A DNA stretch of 58,091 nucleotides from Hyphomicrobiales bacterium (GTDB lineage Bacteria > Pseudomonadota > Alphaproteobacteria > Rhizobiales > Methyloligellaceae): contig JANQLP010000162.1 of NCBI GenBank assembly GCA_028280515.1, positions 1 to 58,091 of the forward strand, read 5' to 3'. Both the position numbers and the translations under genes were made by a program. Every line of letters begins with the position of its first letter. Within the stretch, counting starts at the first letter, position 1. The notes beneath the pieces were generated by a model. The model saw nothing but the letters and a program-made list of their open reading frames with translations, did not search any database and had not been told where the DNA came from. Shown one piece after another: positions 6,711 through 15,910 of this stretch.

Positions 6711-8915
6711 TCACGCAAGCGCTGCCAGCACGCGTTCCGGGGTGAACGGCATATGGCGCAGCCGCCTGCCGGTGAGTGCATGAAAACCGTTGGCGACTGC
6801 AGCGGCCACCATTGGCGTGCCTGCCTCTCCCATACCCGACGGTGGTGCGTCCGACACTTCGAACGCGATCTCGATTTCCGGCACTTCGTCCGCCCGCAGG
6901 ATCTCGTAGTCATGGAAGTTGCTCTGCTCGACTTCACCGTCGCGGATCGTTACCCGCTCCTTCAATGTGCTGGAGAGCCCGAACACGATGCCGCCCTCGA
7001 TCTGCGCCTCGGCGTTGCGGGGTGCGATCACCAGTCCTCCGTCGATCGCCGCCCAGAAACGCGGCACGCGGATCTGGCTGGTTTCGCGGTCCACGGCGAC
7101 TTCCGCGATACCGGCTGCCATCGTATTGCCGTATCCGGCGAACGCGACGCCGAGCGCCGTCTCGCTGGGCTTGCGGCCCCAGCCGGCCATCTCCGACACA
7201 CGTTCGAGCAGACGGGCACCACGCGGATTGTCGGCAAGCAGCTTCAGGCGGAAGGCGATCGGGTCTTCTCCCGCCGCCGACGCGAGCTCGTCCATGAACG
7301 CTTCTGCGGCGAAACTCGTATAGGCCGCACCGATGCCGCGCCAGGGGATGATCCGGGCGCGCCGCTCGGTGATGACATGCTCGGCAAGGAAATGCGGGAT
7401 CTTGTAGTGCTTGCTCTCCGAGCCGCGCATCGAAACGATATCCTTCGGCGCAACCTGACTCCATCGCAGCGGATTGAAATATTTGATCACCGACGGCGTC
7501 GCCACGCGGTGCCGCCAGGCTTCGAGCGTACCGTCGTTGGTCATCGCTGCGCTCATGAGCTGTACGCTCGCCGGACGGAACCAACCGTGGCGCAAATCGT
7601 CCTCACGGGTCCACACGACCTTCACCGGGCGGCCGACGGCCCTCGACGACAGCAGCGCGTCGCGGACATATTCCTGCATTAGCGCGGTACGCCGGCCGAA
7701 CCCGCCGCCCATCGTCATCATATGCACACGTACCTTGTCCGCCGGAATGCCTAGGACGTCCGTGATGGTGCGCGTGGTCCAGCTCTGGGTCTGGGTTCCG
7801 GCCCACACTTCCGCACCCTGATCCGTGACCGACGCGACCGCGGCCATGGGCTCAAGCTGCGCGTGGTAGGCATAGTCGGAGCGGTACTCGGCCTCGATCA
7901 CGCGTCCGCCGTTTGCAAGGGCGTTCTCCGCATCGCCTTCGGCGCGCCATTCCGCCGGTTTGTCCTGTGGTCTCGCCACCGCCTGCGCATACGCTTCAAG
8001 ATCGGCCTCATTGTCGAACTTGCGCGCCGGAGCTCGCTCGCTCCATGTCACTGAAAGCGCATCGCGCGCCGCGAAGGCGGTCTCCAGCCGTTCAGCGACG
8101 ACGGCAACGCCATCGGGCAAACGGACGACATCGAGCACGCCTGAGATGGCGCGAGCAGCCGCCTCGTCGATGGATTGGGGCGTCTCACCTTCCACAGGCG
8201 CGCGCAGAACGCTCGCGTAGGCCATGTTCGGCACGCGGACATCGATGACGTAAGTCTCAGTGCCACGACTTTTTGCCGGCGCATCGCGGCGCGGAATATC
8301 CTTGCCGATCAGCCGATAGGCGGATCGGGGCTTGAGGTCCGCTTCGGTCACCTCGGGTACGTCCGTCGGCACATCGGGCAGCGCCGCGATCTCACCATAC
8401 CCCAAGCGTTTCCCGTTCGCGGGATTGATGACCACGCCGGGCTCTGTTTTCAGGCTATCCGGCGCAACGCCCCAGCGCTTTGCCGCTGCGCGTATCAGGA
8501 CCTGCCGCGCCTGCGCCCCGGCAAGCCGGAGCGGCGTGAAGTAGGCTGCCACGGCGGTGCTGCCGGCCGTGTAGAGCACATTCCCGAAAATGGGGTTTCC
8601 GTAGGCGCGGTCGTCCCTGTCCAGTTGCTCGACCCGGACGCGGTCCCAGTCCGCATCCATTTCCTCGGCAAGAATGAGCGGCAGGCTGGTCGAGCTGCCC
8701 TGTCCCATCTCGGTCGCCGGGAAAACGACGGTCACGGTCCCGTCGACGGAAATCCGGACCCAGATGTTTGGCGCGACGTCGTTTGTCGCCGGATCGCTGC
8801 GGGCGATGCCCGCGAGACCTGTGGCGCCCACGGTCAAGACGAGCGCGCCCGTTCCGGCCAGCACGGCGCGCCGGCTCGGTTTCATGTCCAGGGAAGTCAC
8901 GGCCGCGTCCGACAT
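6711..8915 (-). CDS. Xanthine dehydrogenase-family molybdopterin-binding subunit (IorB-like)
   Basis: 734 residues, the size of single-chain IorB/AldH molybdenum subunits. The N-terminus carries a Tat-type signal (PSRRAVLAGTGALVLTVG), so export with bound cofactor is likely. Molybdopterin-contact motifs include MGGGFGRRT and, near the C-terminus, GMGEAGTPMVAAAV, whose Glu is the conserved catalytic base. The start codon directly follows the stop of the small iron-sulfur subunit gene, so the two are translationally coupled. It should hydroxylate an aldehyde or N-heterocycle, passing electrons to the 2Fe-2S subunit and probably a cytochrome. No cytochrome subunit or XdhC-type maturation gene is adjacent. 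Substrate unknown. Confidence 0.9.
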   Translation of the reverse strand: MSDAAVTSLDMKPSRRAVLAGTGALVLTVGATGLAGIARSDPATNDVAPNIWVRISVDGTVTVVFPATEMGQGSSTSLPLILAEEMDADWDRVRVEQLDRDDRAYGNPIFGNVLYTAGSTAVAAYFTPLRLAGAQARQVLIRAAAKRWGVAPDSLKTEPGVVINPANGKRLGYGEIAALPDVPTDVPEVTEADLKPRSAYRLIGKDIPRRDAPAKSRGTETYVIDVRVPNMAYASVLRAPVEGETPQSIDEAAARAISGVLDVVRLPDGVAVVAERLETAFAARDALSVTWSERAPARKFDNEADLEAYAQAVARPQDKPAEWRAEGDAENALANGGRVIEAEYRSDYAYHAQLEPMAAVASVTDQGAEVWAGTQTQSWTTRTITDVLGIPADKVRVHMMTMGGGFGRRTALMQEYVRDALLSSRAVGRPVKVVWTREDDLRHGWFRPASVQLMSAAMTNDGTLEAWRHRVATPSVIKYFNPLRWSQVAPKDIVSMRGSESKHYKIPHFLAEHVITERRARIIPWRGIGAAYTSFAAEAFMDELASAAGEDPIAFRLKLLADNPRGARLLERVSEMAGWGRKPSETALGVAFAGYGNTMAAGIAEVAVDRETSQIRVPRFWAAIDGGLVIAPRNAEAQIEGGIVFGLSSTLKERVTIRDGEVEQSNFHDYEILRADEVPEIEIAFEVSDAPPSGMGEAGTPMVAAAVANGFHALTGRRLRHMPFTPERVLAALA

Positions 8916-9365
8916 CTAGGCCTCCTTGGCCGCACGGGCGACCGCCTTGAAGATGCGGTTGTATGTCCCGCAGCGGCACAAGTTCTGGCTCATCTCGGCG
9001 GCGATCTCGTCCCGCCTCGGATTGGGATTTGCGGCAAGCAATGCTGCGGCACGCATGATCTGACCCGACTGGCAGTAGCCGCATTGCGGGACTTCTTCCG
9101 CGATCCATGCGCGCTGAAGTGGGTGATCGCCGTCGCGCGACAGGCCCTCGATGGTGGTCACGTCGCCCTCGACATCGCCAACCGCCGTGAGGCAGGAGAA
9201 TACGGCCTCACCGTCGACATGCACGGTACAGGCGCCGCACAGGCCGGCGCCGCATCCGAACTTTGTCCCGGTCAGCCCAAGATGCTCACGCAAGACCCAC
9301 AAAAGTGGCGTAGCCGGGTCCGCGGCGACGGCGACCGCCTCGCCGTTAATGCGTAACGTTGTCAT
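8916..9365 (-). CDS. (2Fe-2S)-binding small subunit of molybdenum hydroxylase (IorA-like)
   Basis: 149 residues. The start is the ATG at [11 protein letters not shown], backed by a strong AAGGAG ribosome-binding site; an upstream in-frame extension lacks one. The plant-type ferredoxin domain has [15 protein letters not shown], and the second all-helical domain has [10 protein letters not shown] and CRCGTYNRI, together giving the eight cysteines for two 2Fe-2S clusters. It is the electron-transfer partner of the molybdopterin subunit encoded immediately downstream. An inverted repeat at 9492-9512 lies in its upstream region. Confidence 0.93.
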   Translation of the reverse strand: MTTLRINGEAVAVAADPATPLLWVLREHLGLTGTKFGCGAGLCGACTVHVDGEAVFSCLTAVGDVEGDVTTIEGLSRDGDHPLQRAWIAEEVPQCGYCQSGQIMRAAALLAANPNPRRDEIAAEMSQNLCRCGTYNRIFKAVARAAKEA

Positions 9366-9491
9366 GAAAAGCTCCTTCGCTACACAAGCAGCGCTGCGCG
9401 CGCCGCGTGGTCTCGCACGCGACAGGCGATCCGCATTCGCCGCTCCAACGTGCCTCGTTCTCAAGGCACAGCTTCGCTTATATTTTAAGAA

Positions 9492-9512
9492 TGACAGTTG
9501 CCCGGACTGTCA
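9492..9512. promoter_or_regulatory. Inverted repeat upstream of the iorAB-like operon
   Basis: TGACAGT and ACTGTCA form perfect 7-bp arms around a 7-nt spacer, 127 nt upstream of the small-subunit start. The arm layout suits a dimeric repressor or activator. The neighbouring sequence is AT-rich (TATTTTAAGA), which could be promoter. No regulator gene for this operon is adjacent. Confidence 0.45.
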
Positions 9513-9572
9513 ATTTGGCCGGGGCTTAAACTTTGCGTGAGTGGATGCCACCGAAAGCGCTGTTTGCGGCGC

Positions 9573-12500
9573 CTACGCCGCGGCTTTCAGCTTCGGACGC
9601 CGTGTCTTGCGCGGAGGCGCCGGCGGTTCGGCCTTGCCCCGCCGCGCCCAGGCCGAGACGTTCTCGCCCAGCATCAGCATGCAGGGAGTGAGCACCAGCG
9701 TCAGGATCGTGGCGAAGGTCAATCCGCCCGCAATCGAACTCGCAAGCTGCGTCCACCACTGGGTCGATGGCGCGCCGATCGCGATGTCCTGGCCGATCAG
9801 GTCGATGGTAAGGGCAAACACCATCGGCATCAGCCCGAGCACGGTGGTGATCGAGGTCAGCAGCACGGGCCGCATACGCTGGGCGGCGGTACGCATGATC
9901 GCTTCGCGCGGGGCAAGGCCCCGCGATTTGAGATCGTTGAACGTGTCAATCAGCACGATGTTGTTGTTCACAACGATGCCCGCAAGCGCAATGACGCCGA
10001 TGCCACACATGACGATCCCGAACGGCTGATTGGTCACAAGCAGACCCAGCAAGACGCCAGCGGTCGAGAACACGATGGCGCTCAGCACAAGACCCGCCTG
10101 GTAGAAGCTGTTGAACTGCGTCACGAGGATACCGATCATCAGGAAGATGGCGATGGCAAACGCCTTCATGAGGAAGTTGGCGGCTTCGCGCTGATCCTCG
10201 TCCTCGCCCTTGAACTGCAAGTTGATTGCCGTGTCGAGCCCTGCCCCCGGCAAGGCCGCCTTGAGTTTCCTGACCTGATCGTCCACCAGCAGGCCATCGG
10301 CCACATCCGCCTGAATGGTGATCACACGGCGGCTGTCGGACCGGCTCAGCGTACCGGTTTTCTGTGCCGGCTCGAAAGTGATGAAGTTCCCGACCGGCAC
10401 CTGCCCCTTGGCGGTCGGCACACGCAGACGCTTCAACTGTTCCAGGTTGCGTTCAGCAGGCGGGAACCGCACGCGGATATCGACCTCTTCGTCCGCATCG
10501 TCCGGCCGGTAGTCGGCAAGCTGAAGGCCGTTGGTCAACAGCTTGACCGCATCGCCCAGCAACGCGATATCGGCGCCGCTGCGCGCGGCCTTTTCGCGAT
10601 CCACCTTGAGCCGCCACTCGATGCCGGGCAGAGGCCGGCTGTCCTGAACGTCCACGAACCCACCTATGTCGTCCATGACGCCGCGGATCTTCTCTACCGC
10701 TTCGGGCATCAGCGCGGTATTGCGTGAGCTCACCTGAAGCTGCACGGGTTTGCCACCGGACGGCCCGCTTTCCTGTTTGCGCACTTCCACGATCACGCCC
10801 GGCATGTCCGAGGTCAGGCCGCGGATTTCCTGCAGGATCTCCGAGGCCCGCGGACGCGTGCGCCAGTTATCGAACTCAAACTGCACGACACCGATGACGT
10901 CCTCGGCCATCCCCTGCTGAGACTGCCGCTCTCCAGGACCCATGGTGCGCGCATAAACGGTCTCCAGATGGGGCAGCCCGACGATGCGCGTTTCGATCTG
11001 CCGCACCAGACTGTCCATCTCCTTCACCGACATATCGCCTCGGGCACGGATTTGCACCTGCGCCAGTTCAGGCTCGACATCGGGGAAAAACTCGACACCG
11101 CGGCCGAAAGATCCGAACGCAGCATAGGTCCCAACCAAAAGCAGAACCGTAACCGCGAACACCTTCCCGGGGTGCGCCAGAAGACGTCCGAGGAACCCGA
11201 GATAGGCGCCTGACGCGCCGCCAATCTTGTTGATGTCTCCGCTTTCCGCGGCCTTGACCGCCTCCAGTGTCTTGCTGTCGCCCGTGCTGGCCCCGCCCAG
11301 GATGCCGCCCAGGACCGGAATGAAGATGAGCGCCATCGCCAGCGAGGCGGAAAGCGTCACCAGAACCGTGATCGGCAGGTATTTCATGAATTCGCCGACG
11401 ATGCCCGGCCAGAACAGCAGCGGCAGGAACACCGCAAGCGTGGTCGCCGTCGAAGCGGCAATCGGCCACGACATGCGCTTCGCCGCCGAGGCATAGGCCT
11501 CCTTGCGTTCATAGCCCTCCGCCATGCGCCGGTCGGCCAGCTCCGTCGTGACGATCGCCCCGTCCACCAGCATGCCGACGACCAGAATGAGACTGAACAG
11601 CACGACAATGTTGAGCGTGAATCCCATGGTGTTGAGGAACAGGATGCCGGCAAGGAAAGAGCCGGGAATGGCGAGGCCGACAAGGATCGCCGGACGCGGC
11701 CCCATGGCCGCGACGATGACGATCATGACCAGCACGACCGCGGTCAGCACGTTGTTCTCCAGATCGCCAAGCATGGTCCGGATTTGCTCGGACTTGTCCT
11801 GCATGAAACTGACCTGGACGCCGGAGGGCCAGGCGGCCTGCTCCGCCTTCACGACCCGCTGCACCTCTTCGATGGTCTCAATGATGTTGGCGCCGACGCG
11901 CTTTTTCACTTCCAGAACGAGCGCGGGACGGTTGCCGACACGGGCAAAGCCCTGCGGGTCCTTGAAGGTACGCCGCACCGCGGCGACGTCCTGGAACTTG
12001 ACGACGGTGTCGCCGACGGTCTTGACCGGAAGCGTGAGGATATCGTCGATGTCCTCGATAACGCCCGGGACCTTGATCACCATCCGCCCGACACCCGTCT
12101 CCAGCGCACCGGCCGCAACAAGTTGATTGTTACGGCGGACCGAATTCACGACGTCGGCGAAGGAGAGGTTGTAAGTCTCCAGGATCGTGGGATCGACCAG
12201 GACCTCCAATACAGCCTCGCGGTCGCCGCCGATATCGACCTCGAGCACGCCACCAAGCGTTTCCAGCTTGTCCCTCAGATCACGCGCCAACCGCACCAGC
12301 GTGCGCTCCGGCACATCGCCGGACAAGGCGACACTGAGCACCGGAAACAGCGCCACATTGATCTCGGTGACACGCGGCTCATCCGTATCGGGTGGAAGCT
12401 CGCTCTTGGCCCTGTCAACCTTCTCACGCACATCGAGCAACGCCTGGTCGGCGTCAAAACCTGCGTCGAACTCAAGCGTGACCGACGCGTATCCCTCACC

Positions 12501-12755
12501 TGAGGTCGCGCGCATCTCTTTCAGGCCCTCGATGGATTGCAGTTCCTTCTCCATCGGCCGCACAAGCAGCCGCTCGGCGTCTTCCGGGGAAATGCCCTCG
12601 TGGGTCATCGAAACATAGATAGTGGGAATCGGGATATCCGGCTCGGACTCCTTGGGGATCGACACATAGGCAAACGCGCCCATCGTGATGATCATCACGA
12701 AGGCAAGCGCAACCGTGCGCGTACGCGTAAACGCGGCGTCGATCAGGGATTTCAT
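9573..12755 (-). CDS. RND-family multidrug/efflux permease (HAE1/AcrB type)
   Basis: 1060 residues with the RND layout: an N-terminal transmembrane helix (TVALAFVMIITMGAFAYVSI), a porter domain, six helices at about 330-540, a second porter loop and five more helices at the end. TM4 has GMLVDGAIV: the first proton-relay Asp is kept and the second, usual in AcrB (VDDAI), is Gly, as in several non-AcrB subgroups. It forms an inner-membrane trimer that exports substrates using the proton gradient. The ATG overlaps the end of the adaptor gene by 4 nt, so it is expressed with it. An outer-membrane TolC-type channel is not encoded nearby. Confidence 0.93.
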   Translation of the reverse strand: MKSLIDAAFTRTRTVALAFVMIITMGAFAYVSIPKESEPDIPIPTIYVSMTHEGISPEDAERLLVRPMEKELQSIEGLKEMRATSGEGYASVTLEFDAGFDADQALLDVREKVDRAKSELPPDTDEPRVTEINVALFPVLSVALSGDVPERTLVRLARDLRDKLETLGGVLEVDIGGDREAVLEVLVDPTILETYNLSFADVVNSVRRNNQLVAAGALETGVGRMVIKVPGVIEDIDDILTLPVKTVGDTVVKFQDVAAVRRTFKDPQGFARVGNRPALVLEVKKRVGANIIETIEEVQRVVKAEQAAWPSGVQVSFMQDKSEQIRTMLGDLENNVLTAVVLVMIVIVAAMGPRPAILVGLAIPGSFLAGILFLNTMGFTLNIVVLFSLILVVGMLVDGAIVTTELADRRMAEGYERKEAYASAAKRMSWPIAASTATTLAVFLPLLFWPGIVGEFMKYLPITVLVTLSASLAMALIFIPVLGGILGGASTGDSKTLEAVKAAESGDINKIGGASGAYLGFLGRLLAHPGKVFAVTVLLLVGTYAAFGSFGRGVEFFPDVEPELAQVQIRARGDMSVKEMDSLVRQIETRIVGLPHLETVYARTMGPGERQSQQGMAEDVIGVVQFEFDNWRTRPRASEILQEIRGLTSDMPGVIVEVRKQESGPSGGKPVQLQVSSRNTALMPEAVEKIRGVMDDIGGFVDVQDSRPLPGIEWRLKVDREKAARSGADIALLGDAVKLLTNGLQLADYRPDDADEEVDIRVRFPPAERNLEQLKRLRVPTAKGQVPVGNFITFEPAQKTGTLSRSDSRRVITIQADVADGLLVDDQVRKLKAALPGAGLDTAINLQFKGEDEDQREAANFLMKAFAIAIFLMIGILVTQFNSFYQAGLVLSAIVFSTAGVLLGLLVTNQPFGIVMCGIGVIALAGIVVNNNIVLIDTFNDLKSRGLAPREAIMRTAAQRMRPVLLTSITTVLGLMPMVFALTIDLIGQDIAIGAPSTQWWTQLASSIAGGLTFATILTLVLTPCMLMLGENVSAWARRGKAEPPAPPRKTRRPKLKAAA

Positions 12756-13897
12756 TCCCGGGTCCCCTGCGTGCTCCCACCCTTTTTCGACACCTGGACG
12801 GAGGCGCGCGGGTTTTCGTCCGCACCCGATGTATCCTTCTCGAGTACCGGACGCACTTCCTCGCCGACGCGGACAAACCCGGCGCCGACCGTGATGATAC
12901 GTTCCTCGTCCTCAAGTCCGGTCAACCAGACGCCGTCGACATCGGAGCGAACGATCTTCGCGGCGTGGAACTCGACCTTGTTGTCCTTGTCGACGGTCTT
13001 GACCCCGAGCACGCCCTTGTCGTTGAGAGAGAGCGCCGCAGGTGAGACAAATTGCGCCATGACCGAACCGGTCGGAATTCGGGCTTCAACGCTGATCCCG
13101 GACGGAATCTTACCGTCCGGATTGGTAACCTCGACCTCGACCCGGAACGTCCGCGTCTCAACATCGGCGCGCGGCGCGACAAAGCTCACCTTGCCGTCGC
13201 GCATTTCGCCCGTTGCGAATGTTATTTGCGCCGAAGTCCCCACGACGACGGTGGCGATATCGTGCTGCGGAATCTGCACGCGGACGACCAGCGGATCATT
13301 ATCCACAATCGTCGCGACCTGACCGTTGACCTCCACATAGGTCCCGATCTCGACATCGCTCGTCAGCACGACGCCTCCGAAAGGCGCACGAACTCTCGTA
13401 TTTTCGAGCGCGATGCGCGCCTCTTCCATCTCGGCCCGCGCGGTTTGCAGCGCCGAAAACGTCTCATCGGACCGACGCTGGGTCTGGAATCCTTTCTTGC
13501 CAAGAGACTGCGATGCCTCGAAAGCGTTTTCCTGTTCGCGCACGCGCGCTTTCGCGCGTTCGAGCAGTGCTTCGCGGTCCTTGACCCCCAGGCGCGCGAT
13601 GACGTCGCCGGCGTCAACTTCAGCGCCTTCATCCTTGAGGATGTTCTCAACCTGACCGGCCGTCTCGGCGCGCACAGTTACGATTCGGTTTGGCTCGGCA
13701 TGGCCCTGCGCCACAATGTGGCGTTCAACCGCCTGCGCCTTCGCATCACGGACGGACACCCGCATGGGCTCAGCCGCAGTCGCCGCCGCATCCGCTGAAA
13801 CATTTGCCGTTACCGGCGACTGGAACAGCTGGCCGGCCAGCATCCAGGCGGCGATGCCGAGGGCCATGACCGCAGCAATGATGTATGACTTCTTCAA
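12752..13897 (-). CDS. RND efflux periplasmic adaptor subunit (HlyD/MFP family)
   Basis: 381 residues. An N-terminal hydrophobic segment (IIAAVMALGIAAWMLAG) anchors or exports the protein. A lipoyl-like half (AETAGQVENILKDEGAEVDAGD) is followed by an alpha-hairpin (AKARVREQENAFEASQSLGKK region), the second lipoyl half (VRAPFGGVVLTSDVEIG) and beta-barrel and membrane-proximal domains. This is the standard MFP order. It bridges the RND pump and an outer-membrane channel. Its stop overlaps the start of the pump gene, and the regulator gene lies 47 nt upstream. Confidence 0.92.
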   Translation of the reverse strand: MKKSYIIAAVMALGIAAWMLAGQLFQSPVTANVSADAAATAAEPMRVSVRDAKAQAVERHIVAQGHAEPNRIVTVRAETAGQVENILKDEGAEVDAGDVIARLGVKDREALLERAKARVREQENAFEASQSLGKKGFQTQRRSDETFSALQTARAEMEEARIALENTRVRAPFGGVVLTSDVEIGTYVEVNGQVATIVDNDPLVVRVQIPQHDIATVVVGTSAQITFATGEMRDGKVSFVAPRADVETRTFRVEVEVTNPDGKIPSGISVEARIPTGSVMAQFVSPAALSLNDKGVLGVKTVDKDNKVEFHAAKIVRSDVDGVWLTGLEDEERIITVGAGFVRVGEEVRPVLEKDTSGADENPRASVQVSKKGGSTQGTRE

Positions 13898-13944
13898 AGT
13901 CCTGTACTCCGGATCATTGGGTTGCTGGATTGGTCAGCGCGAAT

Positions 13945-14454
13945 TCAGGCCGACTCCTCTGCAGGTTCGTGCGGCCTCTCGGGAAACGGGGTCCTGGACT
14001 TCGCCTCCCACTTCGCGATCACCTTCTCGAAACTCTCGATCAGCGTTTCGTAAAACTCGTTGAGTTCCTGCAAGCGCTCATGGGCATCTCCAAAATCCTG
14101 CGGCAGATCATGCTGCGTGCCGCCGACCATGTCGCGGGCGCGGCGCATCCGCTCCACATAACCGCGCATTAAAGGCGAATAGGGATGCGGCCGCATCCTG
14201 AAGTAATCCTGCCGTTCTCCCGGCATCGTGGTACGCTCGATAATCCCCAGATTTTCGAGCAGGCGCGTATTGGTGCTGACGCTTGCCCGGCTGATCTGAA
14301 GCCGCTCCGCCAGATCGGCGAAACTGAACGGGCCGCCATAGATGACCATTAGGCCCATAATGCGGCCTGCAATCCGCGGCAAACCGTCCGCCTGTGTCAC
14401 CAGGCCGAGGCGTTCGACAAAGTCTTCAATCGTTTGGTTAGCATTATTGGTCAT
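13945..14454 (-). CDS. GbsR/MarR-family transcriptional regulator
   Basis: 169 residues. A winged helix-turn-helix occupies about 25-90: FSFADLAERLQISRASVSTN is the recognition region and ERTTMPGERQDYFRM the wing, a pattern of the GbsR branch of the MarR superfamily. A long C-terminal coiled-coil-like helix (EFYETLIESFEKVIAKW) would dimerise. It heads an operon with the HlyD and RND genes and is probably their local autoregulated repressor. A perfect palindrome 28 nt before its start codon is the likely operator. Confidence 0.9.
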   Translation of the reverse strand: MTNNANQTIEDFVERLGLVTQADGLPRIAGRIMGLMVIYGGPFSFADLAERLQISRASVSTNTRLLENLGIIERTTMPGERQDYFRMRPHPYSPLMRGYVERMRRARDMVGGTQHDLPQDFGDAHERLQELNEFYETLIESFEKVIAKWEAKSRTPFPERPHEPAEESA

Positions 14455-14481
14455 GACAGTTCATATGGTTCGTTCTGATCG

Positions 14482-14499
14482 TTCAGTCAAGACTGAACA
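14482..14499. promoter_or_regulatory. Perfect 8-2-8 palindrome, operator candidate of the efflux operon
   Basis: GTTCAGTCAAGACTGAAC consists of perfect 8-bp arms around AA, ending 28 nt before the regulator start codon. Half-site-like copies (GTTCGTTCTGATC) lie between it and the gene. The symmetry and position suit binding by the dimeric MarR-type regulator encoded just downstream. Confidence 0.65.
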
Positions 14500-14586
14500 C
14501 ACTAAATGAGCGCCAAAGATGTCTTAAAGATGGCCGTTAATGGCCGTTGAGAATGCTGTTAAAAGCCTACGCCCCGGAGAGACTGG

Positions 14587-15486
14587 CTATTCCCGACGCA
14601 GCCTCGGATCGAGCATGTCGCGAACCGCGTCGCCGAACATGTTGAAACCGAACACGGCAAGGCTGATGGCGACACCCGGCCAAATGGCGAGCCAGGGCGC
14701 GCTTTCCGCATACTCCTCCGCACCGCCTTGCAACATCAAACCCCAAGCCGGGGTGGGCTCCTGGACGCCAAGGCCCAGATATGACAGCGACGCCTCGAGC
14801 AGGATCGCATGGCCGACGAAGGTCGTGATCATGATGAGATACGGCGCCATCACGTTCGGGACGATATGGCGCAGCACGATGCGTGCATTGGAGAAACCGT
14901 TCGCGCGGGCCGCGTCGATGTAAGGCATCTGCCGCAATGCGAGCGCGCTCGAACGCACCACCCGTGCGCAATCGGGAATGAAGGGAATCGTAATGGCAAT
15001 GATGACATTGACCACGCTCGGACCGAAGATCGAGACGATCGCAAGCGCCATGATGATCAGCGGAAACGACTGCATCACATCTGCGATGCGCTGGAAGATC
15101 AGATCGAACGTACCGCCGAGATAAGCGCTGGTAACGCCGAGGATGAGGCCCAGGCTCGAACCAACGAAAGCGGCGGTACACCCCACGAACAGCGCCGTTC
15201 GCGCGCCATACAGAAGACGCGTGAAAATATCGCGTCCGAACTGGTCGGTCCCGAGCAGAAAGTCACCGCTGGGCGGCAGGAGCATGTCCGGGAACGAGAC
15301 TTCCACGGGATCATGCGGGGTGATGAACGGTGCGAAGACACCCATGAACACGATGGCAATCACCAGAAACAGGCCGAACGCGCCAAGCGGCTGGCGGCGG
15401 ATCAGATAACGGACCTTGTCGAGGAACCCTTCGCGGTCCCGAAGTTCCTCCAGGTCAGCTTCGTGCGCGTAGTCTGTATCGGCCAC
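14587..15486 (-). CDS. ABC transporter permease, DppC/OppC type, orphan
   Basis: 299 residues. After a cytoplasmic N-terminus come a first helix (LGAFGLFLVIAIVFMGVFAPF) and a periplasmic loop with LLPPSGDFLLGTDQFGRDIF, the hallmark of OppC/DppC proteins. The core has five helices and the EAA loop (ARANGFSNARIVLRHIVPN) that contacts the ATPase. Such permeases need a DppB partner, one or two ATPases and a solute-binding protein; none is in the window, so this is an isolated subunit. It might work with components encoded elsewhere or be the relic of a lost operon. Confidence 0.9.
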   Translation of the reverse strand: MADTDYAHEADLEELRDREGFLDKVRYLIRRQPLGAFGLFLVIAIVFMGVFAPFITPHDPVEVSFPDMLLPPSGDFLLGTDQFGRDIFTRLLYGARTALFVGCTAAFVGSSLGLILGVTSAYLGGTFDLIFQRIADVMQSFPLIIMALAIVSIFGPSVVNVIIAITIPFIPDCARVVRSSALALRQMPYIDAARANGFSNARIVLRHIVPNVMAPYLIMITTFVGHAILLEASLSYLGLGVQEPTPAWGLMLQGGAEEYAESAPWLAIWPGVAISLAVFGFNMFGDAVRDMLDPRLRRE

Positions 15487-15910
15487 CGTTTACCCCCTCG
15501 ATTTTGCGGATTGCCAAGCTCAAGACGTCCACCCCGCATCGCTGGAGCCTCTCGGCCTGCAAATCGCGGGTGGCCAACATTGCCGTCCGTGGAGTGAAGA
15601 TTCAAGCGGACGGGACAAATAAATTTTCGTGTGTTGGAAAAGATGATTGTCGGCAGATTTGAGTTGTTCGACGCACTTGCACGACATGCGTGTGCCCGCC
15701 TTCAAGCTCGCGTCTCTTCAAGCACGCCCTTCAGCGCCTCGACGTAATGCAAAACGTCACGCAGCTACGCTGCCGGCCTATCCGGTCGCAGACCGCTTGC
15801 GGCATTGCAGCGTTTGCCATGCCACCATTTTGGCGCAATACTCCGCGTACCTGTGTGCGTATGCGGACGTGCTGCATGGGTCCGCCCCCGGGGAACGTTA
15901 AGAGAGATCG
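15487..15910. other. 424-bp intergenic region without a recognisable gene
   Basis: This lies between the divergent ABC permease and the secreted-protein gene and must hold promoters for both. On the minus strand a short open stretch ending at about 15713 reads LRDVLHYVEALKGVLEETRA before a TGA stop, with an in-frame stop just upstream; it could be the tail of a lost gene but I cannot name a family. No repeat or terminator is apparent. Confidence 0.5.

Noticed and set aside
15713-15775. Possible gene tail LRDVLHYVEALKGVLEETRA on the minus strand
   Set aside because: Only 20 codons between stops, and no family recognised; chance cannot be excluded.
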